This document shows, one piece after another, positions 16,149 through 25,876 of a DNA stretch of 64,000 bases. The notes below the pieces were generated by a model that made no database searches, was not told the origin of the DNA, and was given only the letters and a program-made list of their open reading frames with translations. The number at the start of each line of letters is the position of its first letter. Position 1 is the first letter of the stretch. Position numbers and translations under genes: made by a program. Source of the stretch: Acanthamoeba sp. SK_2022b (Eukaryota > Discosea > Longamoebia > Acanthamoebidae); NCBI GenBank assembly GCA_027943245.1, contig JANDJZ010001746.1:1-64000 (forward strand). The letters run 5' to 3'.

Positions 16149-17101
16149 AAGGTGCTCATCCCCGGACGCAGGCCGTCCACCGGCTGTGACGGATACAGGC
16201 GCACTTCGAAGGTTTTCAGGTCGAAGTCGCCGGTGGCGCGGGTGGCGCGTTTGGTGGCGTAATCCCCCAGCGGCGCGATGTAGCGCACCTCGGTGTCGAT
16301 CATTTTGTCCTTCAGCGCCGGCACCCGCAGCTTGACCTTGTCGCCTTTGCGCACGTGGGCCAGGATGTCTTCGCGCAGGTTAAACACGAAGTAGGCGTCC
16401 GGTACCCGGATCAGCGTCACCAGCGGGCTGCCGGCGTTCAGCAATTCGCCCACTTCGGCCGGGATCGGCCCCACTTCGCCGTCTACCGGCGCTTTCACCT
16501 GCAGATCGTCGCTCTGCGCCTGGATCTGCAGCAGGTTCTCTTCCGCCGCCCGCAGCGCCGCCGCGTATTGTTGCCGCAGCTCGACGCGGTCGCCGTTGAT
16601 ACCTTCGTCCAGGTTGGCCTTGGCCGCCTGCACCTGCTGGAAGGCGGTATCGCGCGACCGGCGCGAAGCGTCCAGCTCGGACTTCGAGATATAACCCTTG
16701 CCGGACACGCTCAGGTTGCGGTTGTAGTCGTTTTGCGCGTTGCGGTACTGCGCCTCGGCCTGCGCCAGGTTGGCTCGCAGGTTGCGGATGCTCTCTTCAC
16801 GGGTGCCGTGCAGCGACTGATCGAGCTGCGCCTTGGCTTCGTCGCGCGTCGCCTGCGCGGAACGCAGCTGCGCCATCAGTTCGGGGCTGTCGAGCTGAAT
16901 AATCAGCTGGCCGCTTTTCACGTCGTCGCCGCGTTCGATCAGGCGTTCAACCACCCGGCCTTTCGCTTTGGAAGCGACGATCACTTCGGGGGCGTCCACT
17001 TCACCCTGCAGTAACAGATCCTGATTATGCGCGCGGAACAGGATCGCCAATGCGATCGCCACCATCATCAGCAACAGGGTAAACAGCGTCTTTTTTTTCA
17101 T
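16130..17101 (-). CDS. HlyD/EmrA-type membrane fusion protein of the efflux operon
   Basis: This 323-residue periplasmic adaptor has one N-terminal membrane anchor (~5-21), a lipoyl-like half-motif GEVDAPEVIVASKAKGRVVE, a long coiled-coil hairpin (~75-200, rich in Ala/Gln/Glu/Arg), the second lipoyl half VKAPVDGEVGPIPAEVGE, and a C-terminal beta barrel. The ATG at 17101 has GGGAG at proper spacing. It heads a three-gene operon with two ABC-2 permeases. It would link the inner-membrane permease to an outer-membrane channel such as TolC, not encoded here. Confidence 0.88.
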   Translation of the reverse strand: MKKKTLFTLLLMMVAIALAILFRAHNQDLLLQGEVDAPEVIVASKAKGRVVERLIERGDDVKSGQLIIQLDSPELMAQLRSAQATRDEAKAQLDQSLHGTREESIRNLRANLAQAEAQYRNAQNDYNRNLSVSGKGYISKSELDASRRSRDTAFQQVQAAKANLDEGINGDRVELRQQYAAALRAAEENLLQIQAQSDDLQVKAPVDGEVGPIPAEVGELLNAGSPLVTLIRVPDAYFVFNLREDILAHVRKGDKVKLRVPALKDKMIDTEVRYIAPLGDYATKRATRATGDFDLKTFEVRLYPSQPVDGLRPGMSTLWQWKE

Positions 17102-17331
17102 TATATCGGCTCCCGGAACGGTAAGCGGCGGGCGGGGATCATCATTTCCATATCTCAAATTGCTCCAAAAAACACCATTGCTCTCATGAGGATATCACAA
17201 GCACATATCTCCTCTTTTATAACTATAAATTGGATTATGCTTTTAACACTAAAAAGCATCATTTTCGGCTTTTTGGTATGCAGACTCCTGCAATCGCCCT
17301 TTAAGCGATCCACTCTCTGATGGACGATGTC

Positions 17332-18345
17332 ATGACTGAAAACACTGCCGTACCGCTGTCGGTACTGGATTTATCGCCAATCCCGCAAGGGGCCAAAGCG
17401 CGCGACGCTTTCCACTGTTCGCTGGATCTGGCACAGCACGCCGAACGCTGGGGCTACCGGCGCTACTGGCTGGCCGAGCACCACAACATGACCGGCATCG
17501 GCAGCGCCGCCACCTCGGTGCTGCTGGGCTATCTGGCCGCCGGCACCCAGAGCATTCGCCTCGGATCCGGCGGCGTGATGCTGCCGAACCATGCGCCGCT
17601 GGTGATCGCCGAGCAGTTCGGCACGCTGGAGTCGCTCTACCCCGGCCGCATCGATCTGGGGCTGGGCCGCGCGCCCGGCACCGATCAGCGCACCATGATG
17701 GCGCTGCGCCGCCACCTGTCCGGCGATGTGGACACCTTCCCGCGCGACGTGCAGGAGCTGCAAAACTATTTCTGCGATGCGCAGCCCGGCCAGCCGGTAC
17801 AGGCGGTGCCGGGCCAGGGGCTGCACGTGCCGCTCTGGCTGCTCGGCTCCAGCCTCTACAGCGCGCAGTTGGCGGCGCAGCTTGGCCTGCCGTTCGCCTT
17901 CGCTTCGCACTTCGCCCCGGATATGCTGTTCCAGGCGCTGCAGCTGTACCGCGAGAACTTCAAACCGTCCAAACAGCTGGCGCAGCCGCACGCCATGGTG
18001 TGCGTCAACGTGATCGCTGCCGACAGCGATAGCGATGCGCGCTTCCTGTTCAGCTCGATGCAGCAACAGTTCATCAACCTGCGCCGCGGATCGCCCGGCC
18101 CGCTGCCGCCGCCGGTGGATAACATCCACGCGCTGTGGACCGCCGGTGAGCAATACGGCGTCGAGCAGGCACTGCGGATGTCGATCGTCGGCGATGAAAA
18201 AACCGTGCGCCACGGGCTGCAAACGCTGCTGCGTGAAACCGATGCCGACGAGATCATGGTCAACGGCCAGATCTTCGATCATCAGGCGCGGCTGCGTTCG
18301 TTCGAGATTGTCGCCGGAGTGAAAGGCGACGTCGTGAAGGGATAA
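17332..18345 (+). CDS. yhbW: YhbW, luciferase-like FMN-dependent monooxygenase family protein
   Basis: This 337-residue single-domain LLM-class flavin protein is closely collinear with E. coli YhbW. Typical motifs are [53 protein letters not shown], and the C-terminal [17 protein letters not shown]. The substrate is unknown. The ATG at 17332 matches the E. coli start; ATG 17320 would add four residues. In E. coli it also follows ubiV; here the accessory block intervenes. It diverges from the efflux operon across 230 bp. Confidence 0.9.
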   Translation: MTENTAVPLSVLDLSPIPQGAKARDAFHCSLDLAQHAERWGYRRYWLAEHHNMTGIGSAATSVLLGYLAAGTQSIRLGSGGVMLPNHAPLVIAEQFGTLESLYPGRIDLGLGRAPGTDQRTMMALRRHLSGDVDTFPRDVQELQNYFCDAQPGQPVQAVPGQGLHVPLWLLGSSLYSAQLAAQLGLPFAFASHFAPDMLFQALQLYRENFKPSKQLAQPHAMVCVNVIAADSDSDARFLFSSMQQQFINLRRGSPGPLPPPVDNIHALWTAGEQYGVEQALRMSIVGDEKTVRHGLQTLLRETDADEIMVNGQIFDHQARLRSFEIVAGVKGDVVKG

Positions 18346-18354
18346 AACGCGAAA

Positions 18355-18378
18355 AGGCGGTGGGGAACCCCACCGCCT
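18355..18378 (-). terminator. Intrinsic terminator of yedE-yedF
   Basis: AGGCGGTGGGG pairs with CCCCACCGCCT around a tiny loop, and on the minus strand the stem continues into TTTTCGCGTTTT. It lies five bases after the yedF stop. Confidence 0.8.
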
Positions 18379-18383
18379 CGGCG

Positions 18384-18623
18384 TTAACGCTGGATCAAAT
18401 AGCGGATGGTCGGCCCGTCCTGCTGGATATCCAGCACCTTGTAACCGTGGTTGCGCGCATCGAGCGGGATGTTGTTGATCGACTGCGGGCAATCGCTGAT
18501 CACCTCCAGGATTTCCCCTGGCTTCAGCTGCGGCATCGCCTCCAGCGTCGCCACCGCCGGGTACGGGCAAGGCTCACCCAGCATGTCCAGCCGGTAGTCC
18601 GGCACTATCGTCGTCTCTTTCAT
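18384..18623 (-). CDS. yedF: YedF, TusA/SirA-like sulfur-carrier-family protein
   Basis: This 79-residue TusA-like domain has the active CPYP motif (LGEPCPYPAVATLEAM) and the rest of the fold (EILEVISDCPQSINNIP). TusA relatives carry persulfide sulfur, or are linked to selenium use, on the motif cysteine. It overlaps the end of yedE by four bases, so the pair is coupled. It is closest to E. coli YedF by sequence and partner; YeeD is the alternative name for a similar protein. Confidence 0.88.
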   Translation of the reverse strand: MKETTIVPDYRLDMLGEPCPYPAVATLEAMPQLKPGEILEVISDCPQSINNIPLDARNHGYKVLDIQQDGPTIRYLIQR

Positions 18624-19834
18624 GGCATGCTCCTCAAATTCACCACCTGCGCCTCAGGCCGGGCGCGGAAAAAGCGTTTCTCCCACCACAGCATGGCGGC
18701 GAAGGCCAGCGCCAGCAGCAGGTAGGTCACCAGCAGGCCGCCGATCGGGCCGAAGGTGTCGAGCAGGTTGATCTTGTCGTAGTCGGTCGCCAGCGCCGGC
18801 GCCAGATCGTCCCAGTAATAGGCCAGCAGCGTAGCGCCGATGATGTTGCCCAGCCCCACCCACCAGTAGTGCACCTGCCCTTCCACCGCACGGTACATCC
18901 AGCCGGTCTCGCAACCGCCGGCCAGCACGATGCCGAAGCCGAACAGCAAGCCGCCCAGCACCGCATTCGGGCCGGCCCACATGATTTTCGGCGCCACGCC
19001 GAGCTGCACGTAGCTGAAGATGCCGATGGCGCTCACCGCCATGCCGATGATGATGGCTTTCGCCATGTGGGTGCGGCCGGTGATCCACAGATCGCGGAAC
19101 GCCGAGGTGAAGCAGATCTGCGCGCGTTCGATCAGCAGACCGAAGCCGATGCCGAACAGCATGGCGATACCGAGCTTCGGCGCATCGAACAGCGTCCACA
19201 GCGACCAGGCCACCGCCAGGCCGAAGACCGCCATGCCCAGCCGGAAGCGGCGGCGCGCCTGCTCAGGTTTCTGCGTCAGCGGCGCGGCGGCCTTCACCTT
19301 TTGCAATTTGACCGGGATACGGAACATCGGCAGCAGCGTGAATTTGGCACCGAAGTACGAACCCGCGGCGGTCGCCAGCGCGAAGAACCAGGCGTGCAGC
19401 GAGAACTGCGGAATGCCGGTGAAGAACGCCGCCAGGTTACAGCCCATCGCCAGGCGCGCGCCGAAACCGGCGATAATGCCGCCCAGCAGCGCCTGCACGA
19501 TGCGAATGCGGTGCTGCGGCTGGCGCAGCTTGATGTTGTTAGCCCACAGCGCGGCGGCGATGCAGCCGGCGAACATGCCGATGATCATGCGCCCGTCGAT
19601 GCGCTCCAGCGGCGTGCCCTGCAGGCCGATAACCTTGAAATAGCCCCACTGCTCGGGGTGCAGGCCGAACCACTGCAGCACATGGCCGCCCCAGCGCGTG
19701 AACTCGCCGGTCACCGCCCAGAAGGTGCCGGTCATGCCGAAGTAGTAGGTAGAAAGGATCCCGGCGGCGATCACCGCCGGCAGCGGTGCCCAAAAGCGCA
19801 CCAGGTATTGAGATTTGAACTGCTGCCAACTCAT
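18620..19834 (-). CDS. yedE: YedE, TsuA-like sulfur/selenium-compound inner-membrane transporter
   Basis: This 404-residue YeeE/YedE-family membrane protein has two related halves, each with a conserved cysteine motif: GFGARLAMGCNLAAFFTGIP in the first, and ERAQICFTSAFRDLWITGR plus GIVLAGGCETGWMYRA in the second. The family moves reduced sulfur compounds such as thiosulfate (TsuA) or is proposed to act in selenium metabolism, with the cysteines passing the substrate along. It is nearly collinear with E. coli YedE. GGGAGA precedes the ATG at 19834. In E. coli the pair lies elsewhere, so its place between yhbW and deaD is a rearrangement. Confidence 0.9.
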   Translation of the reverse strand: MSWQQFKSQYLVRFWAPLPAVIAAGILSTYYFGMTGTFWAVTGEFTRWGGHVLQWFGLHPEQWGYFKVIGLQGTPLERIDGRMIIGMFAGCIAAALWANNIKLRQPQHRIRIVQALLGGIIAGFGARLAMGCNLAAFFTGIPQFSLHAWFFALATAAGSYFGAKFTLLPMFRIPVKLQKVKAAAPLTQKPEQARRRFRLGMAVFGLAVAWSLWTLFDAPKLGIAMLFGIGFGLLIERAQICFTSAFRDLWITGRTHMAKAIIIGMAVSAIGIFSYVQLGVAPKIMWAGPNAVLGGLLFGFGIVLAGGCETGWMYRAVEGQVHYWWVGLGNIIGATLLAYYWDDLAPALATDYDKINLLDTFGPIGGLLVTYLLLALAFAAMLWWEKRFFRARPEAQVVNLRSMP

Positions 19835-19921
19835 GGCATCTCCCGTGCATATCATCCGTAAGAAAAAACCTTATGAATGATACGCCATTCGGGGGCGTTT
19901 GACGGCAACTTTCAGGCATAA

Positions 19922-19947
19922 AAAAACCAGCCCGCAGGCTGGTTTTT
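19922..19947 (-). terminator. deaD intrinsic terminator
   Basis: AAAAACCAGCC/GGCTGGTTTTT form an 11-bp stem with a CGCA loop, and the minus-strand transcript runs into seven Ts. Confidence 0.9.
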
Positions 19948-19980
19948 CAGAGCGCTTCACCGCGAACGGTGAATCAGCGA

Positions 19981-21909
19981 TTACGCGTCGCCGAAACGAC
20001 GACGTGGTGCTGCCGGTGCGCCGTCATCACGGCGTGGCGCTGGCTTACCGTCACGGTTGAAGTTACCGCCACGACGCTCGCCGCCGTTACCGCCTTCACG
20101 ACGTTCGCCGAAGGAACGACGTGGGCCGCCTTCGCGACGTTCGCCGTTGAACGGACGACCGTTGCCGTTGCCACGACGCTCGCCGCCGTTGCCACCGTCA
20201 CGACGCTCGCGACGTTCGAACGGCTGTGCATCGCCCAGCAGCTGCATGTTCATCGGCTTGTTCAGGATGCGGGTGCGAGTGAAGTGATTCAGGATCTCGC
20301 CCGGCATGCCTTTTGGCAGCTCGATGGTGGAGTGGGAAGCGAACAGCTTGATGTTACCGATGTAACGGCTGCTGATGTCGCCTTCGTTAGCGATAGCGCC
20401 AACGATGTGACGGACTTCTACGCCATCGTCACGGCCCACTTCGATGCGGTACAGCTGCATTTCGCCAACGTCACGACGTTCGCGACGCGGACGGTCGCCG
20501 TCACGGCTATCACGGCTGTCGCGACGGTCACCGCGACGATCGTCACGGTCGTTGAACTCGCGGCGCTGACGCGGCTTGAAGACCGGATCCGGCGGCAGGA
20601 TCAGCGGACGTTCGCCCTGTGCCATTTTCAGCAGCGCTGCGGCCAGGGTTTCCATATCCAGCTCTTCTTCCGGCTGCAGTTTGGTCAGCAGTGCGCGGTA
20701 CAGATCCAGATCGCTGCTTTCCAGTTGCTGCTGAACTTTTGCGGCAAACTTGGCCAGACGACGCTCGCCCAGCAGTTCTGCGTTCGGCAGTTCCACTTCC
20801 GGGATGGTCAGCTTCATGGTGCGTTCAATGTTGCGCAGCAGGCGGCGTTCGCGGTTTTCCACGAACAGCAGCGCGCGGCCGGCGCGGCCCGCACGACCGG
20901 TACGGCCGATACGGTGAACGTAAGACTCGGAGTCCATCGGGATGTCATAGTTGACAACCAGGCTGATGCGCTCAACGTCCAGGCCACGGGCCGCAACGTC
21001 GGTCGCGATCAGGATATCCAGACGACCGTCTTTCAGGCGCTCCAGGGTCTGCTCACGCAGCGCCTGGTTCATGTCGCCGTTCAGCGCGGCGCTGCTGTAA
21101 CCGCTGCGCTCCAGCGCTTCGGCCACTTCCAGGGTCGCGTTCTTGGTGCGCACGAAGATGATCGCCGCATCAAAGTCTTCAGCTTCCAGGAAACGCACCA
21201 GCGCTTCGTTTTTACGCATGCCGTAGACCGACCAGTAGCTCTGGCTGATGTCCGGACGGGTGGTCACGCTGGACTGGATGCGCACTTCCTGCGGCTCTTT
21301 CATGAAGCGGCGGGTGATGCGACGGATCGCTTCCGGCATGGTGGCGGAGAACAGCGCGGTCTGATGTTCAGCCGGGATCTCAGCCATGATGGTTTCTACG
21401 TCTTCGATAAAGCCCATGCGCAGCATTTCGTCGGCTTCATCCAGCACCAGACCGCTCAGGTTAGAGAGGTTCAGGGTGCCGCGCTTCAGGTGGTCCAGCA
21501 GGCGGCCTGGGGTACCCACAACGATTTGCGGGCCCTGGCGCAGAGCGCGCAGCTGCACGTCGTAACGCTGGCCGCCGTACAGGGCTACCACGTTGACGCC
21601 GTTCATGTGTTTGGAGAAATCGGTCATCGCTTCAGCAACCTGAACCGCCAGTTCGCGGGTCGGTGCCAGCACCAGGATCTGAGGTGCTTTCAGGTCTGCC
21701 TGCAGGTTGTGCAGCAGCGGCAGCGAGAACGCTGCAGTTTTACCACTACCGGTCTGTGCCATGCCCAGCACGTCGCGGCCGTTCAACAGGTGAGGAATAC
21801 ACTCAGCCTGGATCGGAGATGGTTTTTCATAGCCCAGATCGTTCAGGGCGGAAATGATTGGAGCAGACAGCCCCAGATCAGCAAAAGAGGTTTCAAACTC
21901 AGTCGTCAT
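19981..21909 (-). CDS. deaD: DeaD (CsdA), cold-shock DEAD-box RNA helicase
   Basis: This 642-residue ATP-dependent RNA helicase works in ribosome assembly and mRNA decay in the cold. Helicase motifs in order: Q motif ([13 protein letters not shown]), [42 protein letters not shown] and [12 protein letters not shown] DbpA-like RNA-binding domain follows ([20 protein letters not shown]), then a basic Arg/Gly/Asn tail made of repeated GERRxGG-type units (last ~80 residues). The ATG at 21909 overlaps the yrbN leader frame. The 5' region is long, as in E. coli deaD. Sequence is near identical to E. coli except in the tail. Confidence 0.97.
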   Translation of the reverse strand: MTTEFETSFADLGLSAPIISALNDLGYEKPSPIQAECIPHLLNGRDVLGMAQTGSGKTAAFSLPLLHNLQADLKAPQILVLAPTRELAVQVAEAMTDFSKHMNGVNVVALYGGQRYDVQLRALRQGPQIVVGTPGRLLDHLKRGTLNLSNLSGLVLDEADEMLRMGFIEDVETIMAEIPAEHQTALFSATMPEAIRRITRRFMKEPQEVRIQSSVTTRPDISQSYWSVYGMRKNEALVRFLEAEDFDAAIIFVRTKNATLEVAEALERSGYSSAALNGDMNQALREQTLERLKDGRLDILIATDVAARGLDVERISLVVNYDIPMDSESYVHRIGRTGRAGRAGRALLFVENRERRLLRNIERTMKLTIPEVELPNAELLGERRLAKFAAKVQQQLESSDLDLYRALLTKLQPEEELDMETLAAALLKMAQGERPLILPPDPVFKPRQRREFNDRDDRRGDRRDSRDSRDGDRPRRERRDVGEMQLYRIEVGRDDGVEVRHIVGAIANEGDISSRYIGNIKLFASHSTIELPKGMPGEILNHFTRTRILNKPMNMQLLGDAQPFERRERRDGGNGGERRGNGNGRPFNGERREGGPRRSFGERREGGNGGERRGGNFNRDGKPAPRRDDGAPAAPRRRFGDA

Positions 21910-21979
21910 GTACACGTGCCTCATTAATAATGGCAGCCAGTCTACATAACTCGTCGAGAAAATTTTCAGTCATTTTCAT
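21899..21979 (-). CDS. yrbN: YrbN, 26-residue leader protein overlapping deaD
   Basis: The 26-codon frame begins [20 protein letters not shown] and ends ARVHDD; it is almost identical to E. coli YrbN. It overlaps the start of deaD by 11 bases in a different phase, so ribosomes finishing yrbN could reinitiate at deaD. Conservation of sequence, length and overlap in a second genus supports a real coding or coupling role. Confidence 0.92.
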   Translation of the reverse strand: MKMTENFLDELCRLAAIINEARVHDD

Positions 21980-22021
21980 TGAAAAGTGTGAACCGGCTCA
22001 AATTAGATTATAAAACGAACA

Positions 22022-22042
22022 AAAAAGCCCTCGCCCGTGAAG
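22022..22042 (-). terminator. Probable terminator of nlpI
   Basis: On the minus strand TCGCC-TTCACG-GGCGA forms a short stem followed by GGGC and six Ts, about 55 bp after the nlpI stop. The stem is short and separated from the T run, so strength is uncertain. Confidence 0.5.
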
Positions 22043-22095
22043 GCGATAACTTTGGTTAAAAACCAATGTCCATCAGGCTGATAGGTGTTCGTCAG

Positions 22096-22980
22096 CTATT
22101 GCTGGTCCGATTCCGATAGGTCGTCTTGCTCTTGGCCCAAAAGCGCCAATTCCAACAATGCATAGCGGTGCTCAACGAAGTTGTGAACGTTGTTAGACAC
22201 CGTCAGTTTGAACAGCGCCGAAGCGGTGTCCTTGTCCCCCAGACTCAGGTAGTGTTTACCCAAATAGAAGTCAGTTTCACTGAGATGCTCAGCGAGCGAA
22301 GTGTTATCCGTTGCATCTGCCTTGAGGCGTTCCATCAGCGTTTTTTCGCTGATCTTGCCCAGGTAGAATTCGACAATATTCCATCCCCATTGCCCTCTGT
22401 CCGCTTTGTCATAGCGCTGCTGAAGCGCTACCTCGGCCTTCTTGGGATCGATTTCTCGCTCCACCAGATACAGCCATAACGAACGGAAGGGATCGTTTGG
22501 GTCGTCTTGATAAAACGCCTGCAGATCATCCTGCGCCAACGGGAAGCGGCCGCCATAAAACAGTGCGATGCCCCGGTTTAAACGCGCGTAATTGTAAGTT
22601 GGATCAAGCTCTAGTACAGAATCAAACGCTTCATAGGCAGCATCAAAATTGCCTGCCTGCGTTAAGTAAATGCCCAGGTAGTTGAAAACTTCCGGCATGT
22701 CGGGACGTATCGCCAGCGCCTGCGAGAAATCATTGCGCGCTAATGCACGTAACCCGAGGCTATCATACAGCACACCGCGCTCATATAAAAGCTGTGCGCG
22801 TTCGTCGTCCGTCAGTGCCCGGCTGGCAAGAATTTGTTCCATGCGCGCCAGGATCACTTCCTGCTGCAACGTTGGCTGCAACGGGATTGCCAAAACTTCG
22901 TCTTTACGCCAATCATGGTTGCTGCATCCTGCCAGCATGAGTGCTGTCGCAACGTAACACCAGCGCAAGAAAGGCTTCAT
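22096..22980 (-). CDS. nlpI: NlpI, TPR outer-membrane lipoprotein
   Basis: NlpI is a lipoprotein adaptor that brings peptidoglycan hydrolases and the Prc protease together (known in E. coli). The 294-residue precursor starts [21 protein letters not shown], with lipobox LAGC and the acylated Cys at 18. TPR units follow from about residue 60, for example [20 protein letters not shown] and [21 protein letters not shown] start 33 codons upstream is possible but would hide the signal peptide, so 22980 is chosen. It follows pnp, as in E. coli. Confidence 0.95.
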   Translation of the reverse strand: MKPFLRWCYVATALMLAGCSNHDWRKDEVLAIPLQPTLQQEVILARMEQILASRALTDDERAQLLYERGVLYDSLGLRALARNDFSQALAIRPDMPEVFNYLGIYLTQAGNFDAAYEAFDSVLELDPTYNYARLNRGIALFYGGRFPLAQDDLQAFYQDDPNDPFRSLWLYLVEREIDPKKAEVALQQRYDKADRGQWGWNIVEFYLGKISEKTLMERLKADATDNTSLAEHLSETDFYLGKHYLSLGDKDTASALFKLTVSNNVHNFVEHRYALLELALLGQEQDDLSESDQQ

Positions 22981-23062
22981 TTCCCACTCCCGAAGACAAA
23001 CATTGGATGAACGTCCTGTCCTCCGTTTGCTAATACGCGGGCATCCTACCCGCGCGATACGA

Positions 23063-23092
23063 ACAGCTCCCAACCCCATGGCGGGGAGCTGT
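23063..23092 (-). terminator. Inverted repeat after pnp
   Basis: ACAGCTCCC and GGGAGCTGT form a 9-bp stem that can extend through CCCC/GGGG inside the loop. It lies 16 bp after the pnp stop and before nlpI. No T run follows, so it may be a processing hairpin that leaves pnp and nlpI co-transcribed. Confidence 0.5.
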
Positions 23093-23108
23093 AAAACTAT
23101 CTATACAG

Positions 23109-25226
23109 TTATTCTGCTTCAGGCGCAGGTGAACCCGCTTCCGGCGCCATCGCTTCTTTGATGCTCAGACGCACGCGGCCCTGACGGTCAACTTCCAGCA
23201 CCTTAACCGGCACTTCCTGACCCATCTGCAGATAGTCGGTCACTTTCTCGACGCGCTTGTCGGCGATCTGAGAAATGTGTACCAGACCTTCTTTACCACC
23301 GCCGATAGCGACGAACGCGCCGAAATCAACGATACGGGTCACTTTACCCTGATAGATACGGCCCACTTCGATCTCTGCCGTGATCTCTTCGATACGACGG
23401 ATAGCGAATTTCGCCTTCTCACCGTCGGTCGCAGCGATTTTAACTGTACCATCATCTTCGATTTCGATGGTAGTGCCAGTCTCTTCGGTCAGTGCGCGGA
23501 TAACGGAACCGCCCTTACCGATCACGTCTTTGATTTTATCCGGGTTGATGCGGATAGTATGAATACGCGGTGCGAATTCGGAGATATCGCCGCGCGGGGT
23601 GCTGATAGCCTGTTCCATCACGCCCAGGATGTGCAGACGCGCGCCCTTGGCCTGGTTCAGAGCCACCTGCATGATTTCGCGGGTGATGCCTTCGATTTTG
23701 ATGTCCATCTGCAGCGCGGTGATACCGTCGCGGCTACCGGCCACTTTGAAATCCATGTCGCCCAGGTGATCTTCGTCACCCAGAATGTCGGACAGAACCA
23801 CAAAGTTATCGGCTTCTTTCACCAGGCCCATCGCGATACCCGCAACGGCAGCCTTGATTGGCACGCCAGCGTCCATCAGCGCCAGAGACGCGCCGCACAC
23901 GGAAGCCATGGAAGAAGAACCGTTGGATTCGGTGATTTCAGACACCACGCGAACGGTGTACGGGAAATCTTCTGGTTTAGGCATCATAGCCAATACGCCG
24001 CGTTTCGCCAGGCGACCGTGACCGATTTCACGACGCTTAGGTGAACCGACCATGCCGGTTTCGCCCACGGAGTACGGAGGGAAGTTGTAGTGGAACAGGA
24101 AGCTGTCGGTCTTTTCGCCCATCAGCTCGTCCAGGTTCTGTGCGTCGCGCGCGGTGCCCAGGGTCGCGGTAACCAGCGCCTGAGTTTCGCCACGGGTGAA
24201 CAGCGCGGAACCGTGGGTGCGCGGCAGTACGCCGGTGCGCACGTCCAGGCCACGGATCATGTCTTTTTCACGGCCGTCGATACGCGGCTCGCCACGCAGT
24301 ACGCGGCTGCGCACCACGTTTTTCTCGACGTTGCCCAGGATGTCTTGAATTTCAGAGGCATCCAGAGTCTCGTCCTGCGCCAGCAGGGTTTCAACGACGC
24401 TGTCTTTGATCGCGTCAACCTGAGCGTAGCGCTCTTGTTTTTCGGTGATGTGGTAAGCGTCGCCCAGGCGAGCTTCGGCCAGTTCAGCCACGCGCGCGTG
24501 CAGCGCTTCGTTGACCGCAGGCGCCTGCCAATCCCACTTCGGCTTGCCGGCTTCGGCAACCAACGCGTTGATGTTTTCGATAACCACTTGCTGCTGGTCG
24601 TGGCCGAACACCACGGCGCCCAGCATCTGGTCTTCGCTCAGCACGTCCGCTTCGGATTCAACCATCAGCACCGCACCCGCAGTACCGGCAACCACCAGAT
24701 CCAGACGGCTTTCTTTCAGTTCGTCAGTCGTTGGGTTCAGTACGTACTGGTCGTTGATGTAACCCACGCGCGCTGCGCCGATTGGGCCGTTGAACGGAAT
24801 ACCGGACAGGCTCAGGGCCGCGGAAGCACCGATCATCGCAACGATGTCCGGGTTCACCTGCGGGTTAACGGAAACCACGGTCGCGATCACCTGAACTTCG
24901 TTCAGGAAGCTGTCCGGGAACAGTGGGCGGATCGGACGGTCAATCAGACGGGAAGTCAGCGTCTCGCCTTCGCTCGGACGGCCTTCGCGACGGAAGAAGC
25001 TGCCCGGGATACGGCCGGCGGCGTAGGTACGCTCTTGGTAGTTAACGGTCAGCGGGAAGAAGCTCTGGCCCGGTTTGGCTTTTTTCTGGCCAACGACGGT
25101 AACGAATACGGCGGTGTCATCCATGCTCACCATAACGGCGGCAGTGGCCTGACGAGCCATCATACCGGTTTCGATGGTGACGGTATGCTGGCCATACTGG
25201 AATTTGCGAATGATCGGTGTCAGCAA
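23109..25226 (-). CDS. pnp: Polynucleotide phosphorylase (PNPase)
   Basis: PNPase is the 3'-5' phosphorolytic exoribonuclease of the RNA degradosome. The 705-residue protein has two RNase PH domains ([20 protein letters not shown] ... and [29 protein letters not shown]), a KH domain ([15 protein letters not shown]) and an S1 domain ([20 protein letters not shown]). The start is a TTG at 25226 preceded by AAGGAT with 6-nt spacing, giving LLTPIIRKF, the same arrangement as the UUG start of E. coli pnp; no ATG is near. Low initiation and the leader hairpin upstream suit its known autoregulation. Confidence 0.96.
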   Translation of the reverse strand: MLTPIIRKFQYGQHTVTIETGMMARQATAAVMVSMDDTAVFVTVVGQKKAKPGQSFFPLTVNYQERTYAAGRIPGSFFRREGRPSEGETLTSRLIDRPIRPLFPDSFLNEVQVIATVVSVNPQVNPDIVAMIGASAALSLSGIPFNGPIGAARVGYINDQYVLNPTTDELKESRLDLVVAGTAGAVLMVESEADVLSEDQMLGAVVFGHDQQQVVIENINALVAEAGKPKWDWQAPAVNEALHARVAELAEARLGDAYHITEKQERYAQVDAIKDSVVETLLAQDETLDASEIQDILGNVEKNVVRSRVLRGEPRIDGREKDMIRGLDVRTGVLPRTHGSALFTRGETQALVTATLGTARDAQNLDELMGEKTDSFLFHYNFPPYSVGETGMVGSPKRREIGHGRLAKRGVLAMMPKPEDFPYTVRVVSEITESNGSSSMASVCGASLALMDAGVPIKAAVAGIAMGLVKEADNFVVLSDILGDEDHLGDMDFKVAGSRDGITALQMDIKIEGITREIMQVALNQAKGARLHILGVMEQAISTPRGDISEFAPRIHTIRINPDKIKDVIGKGGSVIRALTEETGTTIEIEDDGTVKIAATDGEKAKFAIRRIEEITAEIEVGRIYQGKVTRIVDFGAFVAIGGGKEGLVHISQIADKRVEKVTDYLQMGQEVPVKVLEVDRQGRVRLSIKEAMAPEAGSPAPEAE

Positions 25227-25308
25227 AATTATATCCTTGATTAGCGGCGCGCAATCGCATTGACGACTCGACACGCCTGTGACTCGATTTGCCTTCTCAC
25301 TACATCCT

Positions 25309-25364
25309 CGCGACTAATGACAATCCTTATCTCAGACGGGAGATAAAGCCTCTCATTAGCCGCG
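25309..25364 (-). promoter_or_regulatory. pnp leader long stem (RNase III-type autoregulatory hairpin)
   Basis: A 56-nt imperfect hairpin in the pnp 5' leader has arms CGCG..CTAATGA..TTATCTC pairing with GAGATAA..TCATTAG..CGCG. In E. coli an equivalent stem is cut by RNase III and then used by PNPase to destabilise its own mRNA. The pairings are seen; the mechanism is carried over from E. coli. Confidence 0.75.
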
Positions 25365-25439
25365 CGAACCTCTGTAACGGAAGAACCTGTTTGGAAACAT
25401 CAGTAATACATTAACCTGATTTGCTTATGCTTCCTAGAA

Positions 25440-25465
25440 GAAAGGGGCCAAAATAGGCCCCTTTC
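25440..25465 (-). terminator. rpsO terminator/attenuator
   Basis: GAAAGGGGCC/GGCCCCTTTC make a 10-bp stem with a 6-nt loop 18 bp after the rpsO stop, followed on the minus strand by TTCTTCTAGG. It matches the partial terminator between rpsO and pnp in E. coli. Confidence 0.8.
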
Positions 25466-25482
25466 CACTGAAACTTGCTAGA

Positions 25483-25752
25483 TTAGCGACGCAGACCCAG
25501 ACGCTCGATCAGGCTGGTGTAACGTGCTACATCTTTACGCTTCAGGTAGTCCAGCAGCTTACGACGCTGAGAAACCATACGCAGCAGACCACGACGGCTG
25601 TGGTGATCTTTTTTGTGCTCGGAGAAGTGGCCTTGCAGATGGTTGATCTGCGCAGTCAGCAGGGCAACCTGAACTTCGGTAGAACCGCTGTCGTTAGTAC
25701 CACGACCGAAATCAGCTACGATTTGAGCTTTAGCTTCAACACTTAGAGACAT
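25483..25752 (-). CDS. rpsO: 30S ribosomal protein S15
   Basis: The 89-residue S15 (four-helix rRNA-binding protein of the 30S platform) begins [20 protein letters not shown] and contains the 16S-contact signature [19 protein letters not shown]. Length equals the E. coli protein. It lies between truB and pnp, as in E. coli, where S15 also represses its own mRNA through a leader pseudoknot; I did not resolve that fold here. Confidence 0.98.
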   Translation of the reverse strand: MSLSVEAKAQIVADFGRGTNDSGSTEVQVALLTAQINHLQGHFSEHKKDHHSRRGLLRMVSQRRKLLDYLKRKDVARYTSLIERLGLRR

Positions 25753-25876
25753 TGTAATACTCCAGATTATAGATAATAAAAACAGGCGCCGATCTCTAAT
25801 TCAGCAACCCAATGCATAAGCTGCGCCATTCTACTCTTAGCGCAGTGCGATCGCAAGGCGACGCAGTGCCCCGCCG

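Noticed and set aside
19969..21927. A 652-codon open frame on the plus strand opposite deaD
   Set aside because: It mirrors deaD in antisense, has repetitive Thr/Ala/Val/Gln composition with no domain, and comes from high-GC codon bias. Similar long antisense frames lie opposite infB, pnp, ftsH, glmM, speF and tamB and were rejected for the same reason.
25227..25482. Small RNA SraG/PsrO between rpsO and pnp
   Set aside because: E. coli has an sRNA here, but I could not identify a matching promoter and terminator on the plus strand, so it is not called.
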